A DNA stretch of 64,000 nt from Avena insularis (GCA_023614405.1 CM042688.1:377629331-377693330), one strand, 5' to 3'; positions 42,201 to 52,226 are shown, numbered from the stretch's first letter. A program made the numbers and translations. Notes: a model not told the origin generated them from the sequence alone.

Positions 42201-44588
42201 GACTCCAGTTGTTGTTAGTAAAAAGAACACACATGCAATGATAGTAGTGGATAAATATGTGGTCTCTGAAGAGAACACACATCCGATGACTCTAGCTGTG
42301 GTTAATGAGAAGAACACACATTTCAATGACACCGGTGGATCCATATGTGTTATGCGAAAAGAATAGTCATGAAATGACTGTAGTTGCTGTTAGTAAAAAT
42401 AACACACATGTAATGACACTGTTGGATCCATATGTGGTCTCTGAAGAGAACACACATTCAATGACACTGGCTGTTGTTAGTAAAAAGAGCACACATGCAA
42501 TGAGAAGGGTGGATCCATAGGTGGATTGTGAAAAGAACACACATGCAATGACTCCAGTTGTTGTTACTAAAAAGAACACACATGCAATGACACTGGTAGA
42601 TCCATGTGTGGTCTCTGAAGAGAACACACATTTCAATGAAACTGGTGGATCCATATGTGGTATGTGAAAAGAACACACATGCAATGACTCTAGTTGTTGT
42701 TACTAAAAATAACACGCATGCAACGACACTGGTGGATCCATGTGTGGTCTCTAAAGAGAGAACACATGCAATGATTCTGGTTGTTGTTAGTAAAAGGAAC
42801 ACGCATGCAATGACACTGGTTGTCGTTAGTAAAAAGAACACACATGCGATAACACTGGTGGATCCATAGGTGGATTGTGAAAAGAACACTCATGCAATGA
42901 CTCTGGTTGTTGTTAGTAAAAAGAACACACATGCAATGACACTGGTGGATCCATGGGTGGATTGTGAAAAGAACACACATGCAATGACACAAGTGGAGCC
43001 ATATGTGGTATGTGAAAAGAATAGTCATGAAATGACTCCACTTGTTGTTAGTAAAAGGAACACACATGCAATGACACTAGAGGATCCATCTGTGGTATCT
43101 AAAGAGAACACACATGCAATGACTCTAGCTGTTGTTAGTCAAAAGAGCACACATTTCAATGACACTAGTGGATCCATATGTGGTATGTGAAAATAATAGT
43201 CATGAAATGACTCTAGTTGTTGTTAGTAAAAAGAACACACATGCAATGACACTGGTGGATCCCTGTGTGGTCTCTAAAGAGAACACACAGAGACCACACA
43301 TGCAATGACTCTGGCTGTTGTTAGTAAAAAGAGCACACATGCAATGACACTGGTGGATCCATATGTGGTATGTGAAAAGAACACACATGCAATGACTCTA
43401 GTTGTTGTTAGTAAAAAGAACACACATGCAATGACACTAGTTGTTGTTAGTAAAAATAACACACATGCAATGACACTGGTGGATCGATAGGTGGATTGTG
43501 AAAAGAACACACATGCAATGACTCCAGTTGTTGTTAGTAAAAAGAGCACATATTTCAATGACACTGGTGGATCCATAGGTGGATTGTGAAAAGAACACAC
43601 ATGCAATGACACTAGTGGATCCATATGTGGTATGTGAAAAGAATATTCATGAAATGACTCCAGTTGTTGTTAGTAAAAAGAACACACATGCAATGATAGT
43701 AGTGGATAAATATGTGGTCTCTGAAGAGAACACACATCCGATGACTCTAGCTGTGGTTAATGAGAAGAACACACATTTCAATGACACTGGTGGATCCATA
43801 TGTGTTATGCGAAAAGAATAGTCATGAAATGACTTTGTAATTCTTAGTAAAAATAACACACATGTAATGACACTGTTGGATCCATATGTGGTCTCTGAAG
43901 AGAACACACATGCAATGACACTGGCTGTTGTTAGTAAAAAGAGCACACATGCAATGAGACTAGTGGATCCATAGGTGGATTGTGAAAAGAACACACATGC
44001 AATGACTCCAGTTGTTGTTACTAAAAAGAACACACATGCAATGACACTGGTAGATCCATGTGTGGTCTCTGAAGAGAACACACATTTCAATGAAACTGGT
44101 GGATCCATATGTGGTATGTGAAAAGAACACACATGCAATGACTCTAGTTGTTGTTACTAAAAATAACACGCATGCAACGACACTGGTGGATCCATGTGTG
44201 GTCTCTAAAGAGAGAACACATGCAATGATTCTGGTTGTTGTTAGTAAAAGGAACACGCATGCAATGACACTGGTTGTCGTTAGTAAAAAGAACACACATG
44301 CGATAACACTGGTGGATCCATAGGTGGATTGTGAAAAGAACACTCATGCAATGACTCTGGTTGTTGTTAGTAAAAAGAACACACATGCAATGACACTGGT
44401 GGATCCATGGGTGGATTGTGAAAAGAACACACATGCAATGACACAAGTGGAGCCATATGTGGTATGTGAAAAGAATAGTCATGAAATGACTCCACTTGTT
44501 GTTAGTAAAAGGAACACACATGCAATGACACTGGTGGATCCATGTGTGGTATCTAAAGAGAACACACATGCAATGACTCTAGCTGTTG
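39300..44588. repeat. Divergent right-edge satellite family with a 1455-bp tandem duplication
   Basis: From about 39.3 kb the array acquires modules absent or rare elsewhere: GGTGGATAAATATGTGG, GTTAATGAGAAGAAC and GTTACTAAAAAG. The pair 41744-43130 and 43200-44588 is a tandem duplication with offset 1454-1456 bp (landmarks 42124/43579, 42606/44060, 42870/44324). It shares an odd junction where AACACACAGAGACCACAC joins two modules, at about 41828 and 43283. Divergence among modules is visibly higher than in the centre of the array. The last module is cut after GCTGTTG by the LTR. Confidence 0.75.
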
Positions 44589-47149
44589 TGTAACTACCTC
44601 GGTGAATTACGCTCCTAGTTACAAGCCTGGATGAGCAGAAATGGTTGAAATAGCACGGTGGGGCCCAAATGCCACTCACAGGTAGACCTTTCGGCCGTCC
44701 CAACCATTTCCAAACATCGGGACAAGAACGGGCGGCGTAATCGGCAGGCGAAGGGATCAACTACATACACAAATGAGTATGTATGCAAGCCACCATACAA
44801 TGGTTCTCAGAGTCATTCCATCTAAAAAGAAAGGAAATATAAGCATACATACGGCAAGATCCAAATATCCTAGATAGATATAATAGTTTAGGATATCTCC
44901 TTATACATCAAACATCGAGTATCGAGGCAGGCGGAAGACAAAATCAGTACGGATAAGAAGCAAATCGGCATAAGATGCCCCATAAATAAACACATCCATA
45001 CAGATCTCACGGATCCCGTTCCGGAATCTCTAAACCGAATGATCGTTGCCCACATCGTCGTCTCCTCCACCCGGTATCCATCTTGCGAGGTACATTCATC
45101 TGAATCAAATAATTTATCGTGTGAGACCCTAGGGTTTTCAGCAAGTCTTTATGCCTCTAAAGGGGACATCACAGGGTGGCAATTGCAGCAAAAGATAAAC
45201 CCTAACAATTCTAGAGATACTAGCTAACCATCCGCCTAACCAGAGATAGGCGGATGTCGTGAATAATACAACAGTTATAACGGTAATATTAAGATCCATC
45301 CTCCTCGCTTACCCACGAGGAAGCGGACGAACAACTCCATCGTTGGCAGTTTTATTAACCATTCCATGAGTGTTGCACTATTTACTAGTCAGTTATTTAG
45401 TCAAATTAAAAGCGGTACTTTAGTTATTCTTGTCTATGATCGAGAAACTATGCTCCAAGTCGTCCATAACCGCGGACACGGCTTTCAGAAAGTTTTACCC
45501 TGCAGGGGTGCACAAATAGCAACACACACTCGATCAACCTCGGAAAAACCAAATCAAAACCCAGCAGGCAGTCACGACAAGCGATCACGAGATTGAGAAT
45601 TATTTGAGGCCACCCCATTAAGCTACCAGCGAAGTTGGCCGACTTGAGACGGACTCAAGGTTTCGTCAATGGCTGTAAGCAATGGGAACCGAAAATGTGG
45701 TGGGCTTGTCGATACCGCGAAAACACTCCGCTTACCTAAACAGTACAGGTGCAGTACATCGCACAATTTTAAATAAAGCAGTAAAGCATGGCATAAGTAC
45801 AGGATAGTAAATAAAACCTCAAACTAGTTTGTGGCCCCAAGAAATAAGAATGAATCAAGCTACGGCTCGGGGGTTCATAAGCCTCCGGATGTGGATAGCC
45901 GAATATTCAAGGAACAGGAATCAAGTACTCGGGGTCCTCACGGGACACAAGTGAGCTGAAAAACCAAATAGCGAATATGGCTCACCGATGCCACTTTCAT
46001 TAGTTATCCCATTACTACTCGAGTTAAGTTGTTTAGGTACCTCGTTATCCATCGAGACACTCACATACCCTACACATGCTGTTCTCGACTACATGGCTCA
46101 GACAACTCCTGTAGTAATGGCTCATGGGATGGAGGAACAAGCTTCGGTGGGGTTTAAAAGTAAAGGCTATGCAATACTTGGGATTCAATTTAATGCAATC
46201 GCGACTCAATGATGCAAGAATAAGAAAGAGGCAATAGGTACTATATGTATGCAAGCATGTGGTAGTGCTTGCCTGGCAGCTCAGTTGAAGCGAGGGACGG
46301 ATCTGGGTAGTGCTCCTGGGTTTCTTGATATATCCCCTCCTCAGCGTCTATTCGCAGAAGAACCAAACAAACAAGGGCCAACATAAATAAAGTGCACAAG
46401 CATATGAATAAGATGCGTCAAGCAAACAATCATGCCATGATGAATGATGCACAATTTGCATGGCAATAAAGTAGCATGGCATGGGTGAGGTGTGGAATAC
46501 AAGGAATAAGCATTTTATTGAGCTTAGGCCACATTTTATCCTCATATTAGTTGCTGTATACTTTATATTTATATGATGCATGCTTCAAATCAAAATATGG
46601 AATGCATAAACATAAAGGTCTCGTCGAGCTAATCATTTTAGACATATTATTTGTTAAATTTGGAGTTATAAAACAAAAGTTATTAATTAATTAAGGTAAA
46701 AGGGCATTTTATTGTAATTTTAATCAACTTGGAAAAATAAAGTGTTCAAAATATATTTTGGATGGCATATTTGAGTTCCTCACATTTTTCTGATTTGAAA
46801 ACATATATTATTTGCATTATTTGGATTTATATGTTAAAAGATATTTAAAAACAGATTTAAATTTGAATTTGAATTAATTTTGAAAAGATTTGAATTAAAA
46901 CAGATTACAAAAACTTTTGTCACTTTCGCTCGAACCTAGCCATAGACAACGACGATGGGTCCAAGCCTGACTTCAATGACACAGTGAAAAGCTTTATCAC
47001 CCTTGTGTTCTAGCCCAATGAATGACAGTGGGCCACAGCATCTCGAGGCCACAGCAGGCGAGCGGTGACCCGACACGTGGGCGATCCAGGGGTACTGCGG
47101 TTTGATGTTTAAAAAGGCTAGGGGTGTTACGTAAAAGCGTGCGGAGAGG

Positions 47150-48170
47150 TGGCGGTGGGCCATGAGTTTAGGAGTAAAAAGCTATAGGGGTTTTACGCAA
47201 AAGCAGCGGCCAATCTTGTGGATCTTCCTCTGCGCTGCGGACGGGTCGGTGCATGACAGCCGCAGGCGCCGAGATCGAACTTCTGGACTGGCGTGCGTAG
47301 CGTGGCGGATCCGCTGCGGTGGCTGGCGTTGTTGTCGAGGGAGGTGGGCGTGGCCTAGGTGAGGTGCTACGCGGGCGAAGCATCTGAGCCTTGATGCACT
47401 CCGGTATGAGTCCGTTCGACGGAAAGTCCGTGAGGCTAGGCGGTTCGTGAGGCGGACCAAGTCGAGGTGGAGAGGCTCACCGCGAGGCTGTCGGTGGCGT
47501 CGGGTCGGGGAGGCGGTCGATCGGCGGCGGCGCGATCTGGAGCTAGGGTTTGGCGTCAGGCGGTGGTGGTTCAAGCGCCACAGGACTCCTCCTCCTCGGC
47601 AGGCGTGTGAGGCGGATCTGAGGACCTCCTTGTCCTCCTCGATCACCACCCGTCGCTTGTCGTCTAGGTGAAGCAGCGCCGGTGGGCGAGCCAGTGGCGA
47701 GAGGAAGCTGGGGTCGGTGGAGAAGGAGGAGGAAGGCAGGCGCCTCGGCCAGATCTGGAGAGGCAGGAGGAGAGCGAGAGGGAGTAGATAGGGACGGGAG
47801 AGGAGAGGGGGTGCCGTGGGGGAGTGGGTAGGTTAAAGGTGGCTCGGCCACCTTTTTCCCCCTCCTTCACGTGCTCGAGCTGGGAGGCAGGCGAGGCAGG
47901 CGGCGGGGCTTCCAGTGGGGCGAGGCAGGCCAGGCTCGGGTGGTTCGGCGTGGGGCATCTGAGGCGGGGAGAGAGGAGAAAAGAGGAGAGGGGAGGCTCG
48001 GGCTAGGTTGGTACTAGGGTTGGGTAGAGAGAGAGAGAGGGAGTAGATGAGGTGTGGGACCAGGGAGAGGGGTAGCAGTGGGGCCTCTGAGGCGGAGAGA
48101 GGAGAGAGGCCGAGAGAGGCAGGTGGGTAGCTAGGTTTTGCTAGAGAGAGAGAGGCTAGATGGAGGGTGG
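47150..48170. other. GC-rich and GA-rich island inside 3' LTR
   Basis: About 1 kb of GC-rich sequence, rich in CGG, GGCG and GA runs on the plus strand, sits between AT-rich LTR parts. The corresponding region in the other LTR is about 57000-57990. Open frames on the minus strand exist in each copy (for example 47182-47649) but are shifted relative to each other by indels and show no recognisable domain. It could be the long 5' untranslated leader of the element transcript. Confidence 0.5.
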
Positions 48171-48212
48171 TATGGTAGATGGTGGTAGAGGTGTAGGTAA
48201 TTAGTGTAGGAT

Positions 48213-48220
48213 TTTATATA
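48213..48220 (-). promoter_or_regulatory. TATA box in 3' LTR
   Basis: The minus strand reads CTATATAAAATCC here, a strong plant TATA box. It is followed by a long pyrimidine-rich leader (CT-rich in element orientation), typical of a plant core promoter. It would place the U3/R boundary about 30 bases downstream (near 48180), making U3 about 1.0 kb and R plus U5 about 3.6 kb. In this 3' copy it would drive transcription into the satellite array. Confidence 0.6.
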
Positions 48221-49204
48221 GAGGTTTGGGTGATGTGTTTCCTTTTGGCAAGCTCAAGCAAGAACAAAGCAAGATCAAACAAGAGCTAGACCAAAGGGAG
48301 GAAGAGATAAAAGATGGTGATGGGGTGGATGGAGATGATATTTAGGGTGTAGATGCTTGCATGCATCAAGCATGATCAAACATAAGAGGGGTAGAGAGAG
48401 ATGTGGGGAATGATCCACTCAAAATTCAAATAAAAACCAAAAGGCTAGAATGTGGTGATACTTGCATGGGCCATGCATAAATAATTAATACCATGCTTAT
48501 TTTGTGAAAACAAGATTATTTACATGGCATTATTCTTATGCATTCCAAAATGTGGACTAAGGCCTAAGCAAAAGAATTTAAGAGAAAGTTCCAAGTGGAT
48601 TAGATGGAGATGATCACATTGGATTATAATTGGGACTTGCTAGTGTGTATATTCCACTAGATGCTTACTATTCCCAAAAATATTCCCACATGAGCATAAA
48701 TCCATAATAATCCATATGGAAGCTAGGAAAAAGGGTTCCACTCACAAGGCATGCAAAGGTGGCCATGTGGCTCTCATATATCGATAATGTGAAAACAACA
48801 TGATGCTAAGATGAGAGCATGTGGAAATAGAATTGGATCCATCCCAACCCACATGAGCTAGAGGTAAAACCAAATAAATTGCAATGCTCATATATGGTGG
48901 AATGGTGGAAAGATGGGGTGATGACAAGAAAGGTGGTGGAGTTAAATAAAAGATATGCCCCCAACTCAACTTGGGCATTTAAACAATATATCAATAACCA
49001 AATACAATATCAAGAGGCAAATACAATTAATAATGCATATGAGATAAGAACCAAATGGAAAAGGGTTTTATATGATGCTCAAATGCAAGGTGGCATGATG
49101 ACATGAGCATGATATAATGATGTTGCAACAATTATATGTTTGAAGTAGCCATTATATTACTAGACCAAGTAGCATTACAATTGTTAGACAATTGGGGTGC
49201 TACA

Positions 49205-49218
49205 ACTCTCCCCCACTA
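49205..49218 (-). other. Polypurine tract of the Ty3/gypsy element
   Basis: Immediately outside the 3' LTR the minus strand reads TAGTGGGGGAGAGT and then the LTR start TGTAGC. A purine-rich run directly abutting the 3' LTR is the plus-strand primer expected for an LTR retrotransposon. It lies about 20 bases after the stop codon of the pol frame. Confidence 0.85.
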
Positions 49219-49237
49219 AACAGGAATCTACGAGATT

Positions 49238-49939
49238 CTAGGAAGAAGAAGAAGGCACAAAGAGGGTAGGATACTTGGCACGGAGCTCATCTTCACGTTC
49301 CCAAGTGGCTTCATCAACGGAATGGTGCGACCACTGCACCTTACAGAACTTGATGGACTTGTTGCGATTCCTTCTTTCTACGACTTCAAGGATTTTTGTG
49401 GGGTGTTCTTGATAAGACATGTCTTCTTGGAGATTGATAAGCTCATGGTCCACGGTCCTGCCGGGATCCTTGAAGCACTTCTTGAGCTGAGAGATGTGGA
49501 AAACATCATGGACCTTGAGTTTTTCCGGGAGCTCAAGAGCATAAGCAACTTCTCCTCTTCTTCCACGAATTTTGAAAGGACCGATGTATCTAGGAGCCAG
49601 CTTTCCTTTGATAACAAAACGGTGTGTGCCTCTCATGGGAGTGACACGAAGGTAAACTAGATCACCAGGGACATACTCCATGTCCGTGTGCTTCCTGTCA
49701 TAATTGCTCTTCTGGCGACTTTGAGCAATCCTCATCTTTTCAAGAATGATGTGAACTTTCTCCTCCGCTTGAGTCACAATGTCAGGGCCAAACAATATTC
49801 TTTCTCCTGCATCTGACCAACCAATCGGAGTTCTGCATTTGCGACCATAGAGAGCCTCAAATGGTGCCATCTTTAGACTTTTCTGGAAGCTGTTGTTGTA
49901 AGAGAATTCAGCATAAGGAAGACATTCTTCCCACTTCAT
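49238..49939 (-). pseudogene. pol: Integrase C-terminal part with chromodomain-like tail
   Basis: A 233-residue open segment ending in TAG at 49238-49240. The first 40 residues carry the conserved stretch around YAEFSYNN and APFEALYGRKCRTP that closes the integrase catalytic region of plant Ty3/gypsy elements. Residues around 90-150 hold the GPF and V-F-H-I-S-Q-L-K motifs of the C-terminal domain. The last 50 residues (with VQW, EATWERE and KYPTLF) match the degenerate chromodomain of Tekay/Del chromoviruses, which in the family is linked to recognition of heterochromatin marks. The segment is out of frame with the rest of integrase because of a small change between 49940 and 49970. Confidence 0.88.
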
Positions 49940-49956
49940 GCCAAAAGAGATGGCGC

Positions 49957-50547
49957 TTAAGCAAGCATATCCTCCAGAATCTGATTGATCCTTTCAACTT
50001 GTCCTTGCGACTGAGGGTGGTAAGCTGTGCTGAAGTTCAACTTTGTTCCCAAAGCATTTTGGAAACTTTCCCAGAACTTGGAAGTGAAGATGCTTCCACG
50101 GTCAGAACTGATCTCAAGTGGAACCCCATACAGAGAGACAATTCTGTTGATATAGAGCTCAGCCAACTGAATTGCAGAAATGGTTTCCTTGACGGGGAAG
50201 AAGTTAGCCACTTTAGAAAGCCTGTCAATGACAACAAAGATTGCATTGTTGCCCTTCTGCGACCTAGGAAAACCAGTTATGAAGTCCATCTCTACTTTCT
50301 CCCATTTCCATTCTGGGGGTTTCAATGGCTGTAGAAGACCAGAAGGTTTCTGATGAACAACTTTCACTCTGCGGCAGACATCACACTCCGAGACATACTT
50401 GGCACAATATCGTTTCAAACCCGGCCACCAATATTGTGTTTTCAAGTCCATGTACATCTTTGTGCTGCCAGGGTGGATAGAAAGAACAGAATCATGCGCC
50501 TCCTTGAGAACTTGCTCTCTCAAACCCGGGTAGTTCGGAACAAACAT
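49957..50547 (-). pseudogene. pol: Integrase N-terminal zinc finger and catalytic core
   Basis: A 196-residue open segment. Near the start two histidines (in EAHDS and SIHPGS) and two cysteines (in SECDVC) form the HHCC zinc-binding domain. The DDE catalytic triad is visible: Asp in MDFITGFP, Asp in SSDRGS, and Glu in GQVERIN. In the family this enzyme joins the new cDNA into host DNA. A short out-of-frame stretch between 49940 and 49970, with an in-frame TAA, separates it from its C-terminal part. All catalytic residues are kept, so the break looks recent or artefactual. Confidence 0.9.
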
Positions 50548-51260
50548 CCGGTGTTCAAAAGCGTGCCTTGGTCATCGGCGTGGAAGGACTCATACTTGAA
50601 GCTGAAGTTTGGAGATGATCTTTCTTGTGTCACGGATCACCAAGCTGAAAGGCGAACCTTTTCTTCCAAGAGAGGAGTTGCGGAAGGTTCGGAGATACCC
50701 TTGTTCCACAATTTCAAGGTTGAGTGGAATTCCTCGCACAAGAGGTTGTTGTTCTTCCATCATGAGGTTGTTGACATAAGCTTTGTGAGAGCATCTGCCA
50801 TGACATTAGCTTTGCGGTGTAGTTGATGGTCAAATCAAAATCATTGATTGCTTCAATCCATCTCCTCTGCGAAGGTTGAGATCAGGCTGAGTGAAGATAT
50901 ACTTCAAACTCTTGTGATCAGAAAAGATTTCACAATGGTTGCCAAGCAAGTAGTGCCTCCATACTTTCAAAGCAAAGACAACTGCTGTGGGCTCGAGGTC
51001 ATGTGTAGGATAGTTGATCTCATGCGTCTTCAAGCTGTCGAGAGGCATAAGCAACAACTTGTTTTTCTTGCAGGAGGACCGCACCCAATCCTTGCAAAGA
51101 GGCGTCATGAGAATATCTGGAAGGGCTTGGATGTATCCGGAGGAACCAAGGCTGCTTGTGGAAGTGAGCTTCTCTTTGAGTGTCTCAAAGCTTGCTTGAC
51201 ATCTGCAGGAGTCAAAGGTATTTCTTGCCTTTCTTGAGGAGATCGGTAAGAGGCTTCGCT
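50548..51260 (-). pseudogene. pol: RNase H domain and linker to integrase, frameshifted
   Basis: The best segment (50830-51108) carries [11 protein letters not shown] and [13 protein letters not shown], hallmarks of the Ty3/gypsy RNase H, which degrades RNA in RNA-DNA hybrids during reverse transcription. The start of the domain lies upstream in another frame: the [13 protein letters not shown] stretch is read at 51105-51150, and the following conserved Asp region is disturbed by a small change near 51105. The linker 50550-50830 toward integrase is in several frames. At least two or three small indels are needed to explain the layout. Confidence 0.82.
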
Positions 51261-52080
51261 ATCTTGAAAAGTTCTGACGAGCAGCGGCAATAACTAGCCA
51301 AACCAAGGAAACTCCGCACTTCTTTGACATTGAGGAGGAAGCCATTCAACAATTGTCCTTACGGTTTCGGGTTGGCGCAATGCCCTTGGAAGAGATAGCG
51401 TGACCAAGATAGGTTACTTGAGGCAGCCAAAACTCACACTTGGAGAACTTTGCATACAAGCGGTTCTCACGAATCTTGTTTAGGACACACGAAGGTGTTC
51501 TTCATGTTCTTCCTTCGACTTAGAATAGACTAGGATGTCATCCGGATAGACCTACAGAACTTGTCAAGATACTCCATGAAAACCGAGTTCATGAGCCTCG
51601 AGAAGGTGGCGGTGCGTTGGTGAGACGAAAGACATGACCGTGTACTCATACAGGCCATAGCGGGTGGTGAAAGCTGTTTTGGGAACATCTTCCTTGCGAA
51701 TCTTGATTTGGTGATAACCACTTCTCAAGTCGAGCTTAGAATACCACAGCTCCATTAGCTGATTGAAGAGATCATTAATCAGCGGAAGGGATATTTATTC
51801 TTGATGGTTTTAGCATTGAGAGCCCGATAGTCAACACAAAGTCTATCAGTCTGGTCTCGCTTCTTCACAAAGATTGTTGGGCTACCCCAAGAAGAAGTAC
51901 TATGCTGAATGAAACCCAACTTCTCTTGTTCATCAAGCTGCCGTTTGAGTTCAGCCAACTCAGCAGGACCCATTTTATAAGGTCGCTTGGAGATAGAAGC
52001 GGTACCAGGTTCAAGCTCAATTACAAACTCAACCTCACGATCCGGAGGCATACAGCAACTCTTGGGAAAGACATCAGGAA
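51240..52080 (-). pseudogene. pol: Reverse transcriptase domain, broken by several small frameshifts
   Basis: The N-terminal part (51779-52051, 90 residues) starts with the [18 protein letters not shown] stretch typical of gypsy RT and includes CVDYRALN. The next part (51564-51755), in another frame, has [10 protein letters not shown] with the first catalytic Asp. The YxDD box is present at 51537-51548 as Tyr-Pro-Asp-Asp in a third frame. Breaks lie near 51765-51778 (a C-run), 51605-51635 (two sites next to CG dinucleotides) and 51549-51562. The palm and thumb continue to about 51240 in pieces. In the family the product copies element RNA into DNA in virus-like particles. Every break is only a base or a few bases. 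Confidence 0.88.
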
Positions 52081-52226
52081 CTCACGGACCACGGAACACT
52101 CTGAATAGCTTCCATAGCATCATCATTGAGCCGCCAGAGAAAAGCTGGATAGCAGGAGTCGGACTCGGAGAATAGACTATATGGCCTTTAGGAATCTTGA
52201 GGAGAAACGGCGTTCAGCACAATCAA

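Larger units (their letters stand above)
1..44588. repeat. Satellite array of alternating 48-bp and 39-bp modules (87-bp dimer)
   Basis: The whole stretch is built from a shared core, GAACACACATGCAATGAC, preceded by an A-run and followed by one of two tails. The long tail gives a module of about 48 bp and contains GGTGGATCCAT plus one of three endings: ATGTGGTATGTG, GTGTGGTCTCTG or AGGTGGATTGTG. The short tail (CTCCAGTTGTTGTTAGT and variants) gives a module of about 39 bp. Long and short modules usually alternate, making an 87-bp dimer. A frequent variant of the core reads ATAGTCATGAAATGAC, and another has CATTTCAATG in place of CATGCAATG, adding one base. The array enters from the left window edge and stops in mid-module at the LTR boundary. 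Dividing length by 87 gives about 510 dimers. I do not recognise it as a named satellite family. It has no convincing coding capacity. Confidence 0.97.
44589..49204 (-). repeat. 3' LTR of the Ty3/gypsy element (4616 bp)
   Basis: In element orientation it begins TGTAGCACCCC and ends GGTAGTTACA, the usual TG...CA ends. It matches 54452-59034 along its full length. About the first 0.98 kb (49204 down to about 48220) is AT-rich and probably U3, ending in a TATA box. A pyrimidine-rich stretch (GA-rich on the plus strand, about 47750-48170) and a GC-rich stretch (about 47150-47950) follow. The rest, down to 44589, includes a very AT-rich block at 46620-46910. No open frame is conserved between the two LTRs, so the apparent short ORFs inside are not supported as genes. 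Confidence 0.93.

Noticed and set aside
1..44588. CRISPR-like pattern of a conserved core separated by short spacers
   Set aside because: The spacers are the two satellite tails and are themselves repeated hundreds of times. The setting is a plant genome and no cas gene is present.
1..44588. Centromeric or subtelomeric identity of the satellite
   Set aside because: No telomere repeat and no known grass centromere satellite was seen in the window. Position on the chromosome cannot be inferred from the sequence alone.
232..44593. Several hundred overlapping ORFs of 60-307 codons on both strands
   Set aside because: They are the same 29-residue repeat read in three stop-free frames of the satellite. 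They start and end at random module variants and show no domain, no conserved start and no single preferred frame.
46348..46581. Conserved 76-77-codon minus-strand ORF present in both LTRs (also 56208-56438)
   Set aside because: It is conserved because the LTRs are young copies of each other. It has no domain, and its end differs where the LTRs differ.
47182..47851. Arginine- and proline-rich ORFs in the GC-rich part of the LTR (also 57333-57728)
   Set aside because: Frames are not conserved between the two LTRs, composition explains the open frames, and no domain is recognisable.
49322..51237. Plus-strand ORFs of 112-157 codons over the pol region
   Set aside because: They are antisense to reverse transcriptase, RNase H and integrase, whose motifs are clear on the minus strand.
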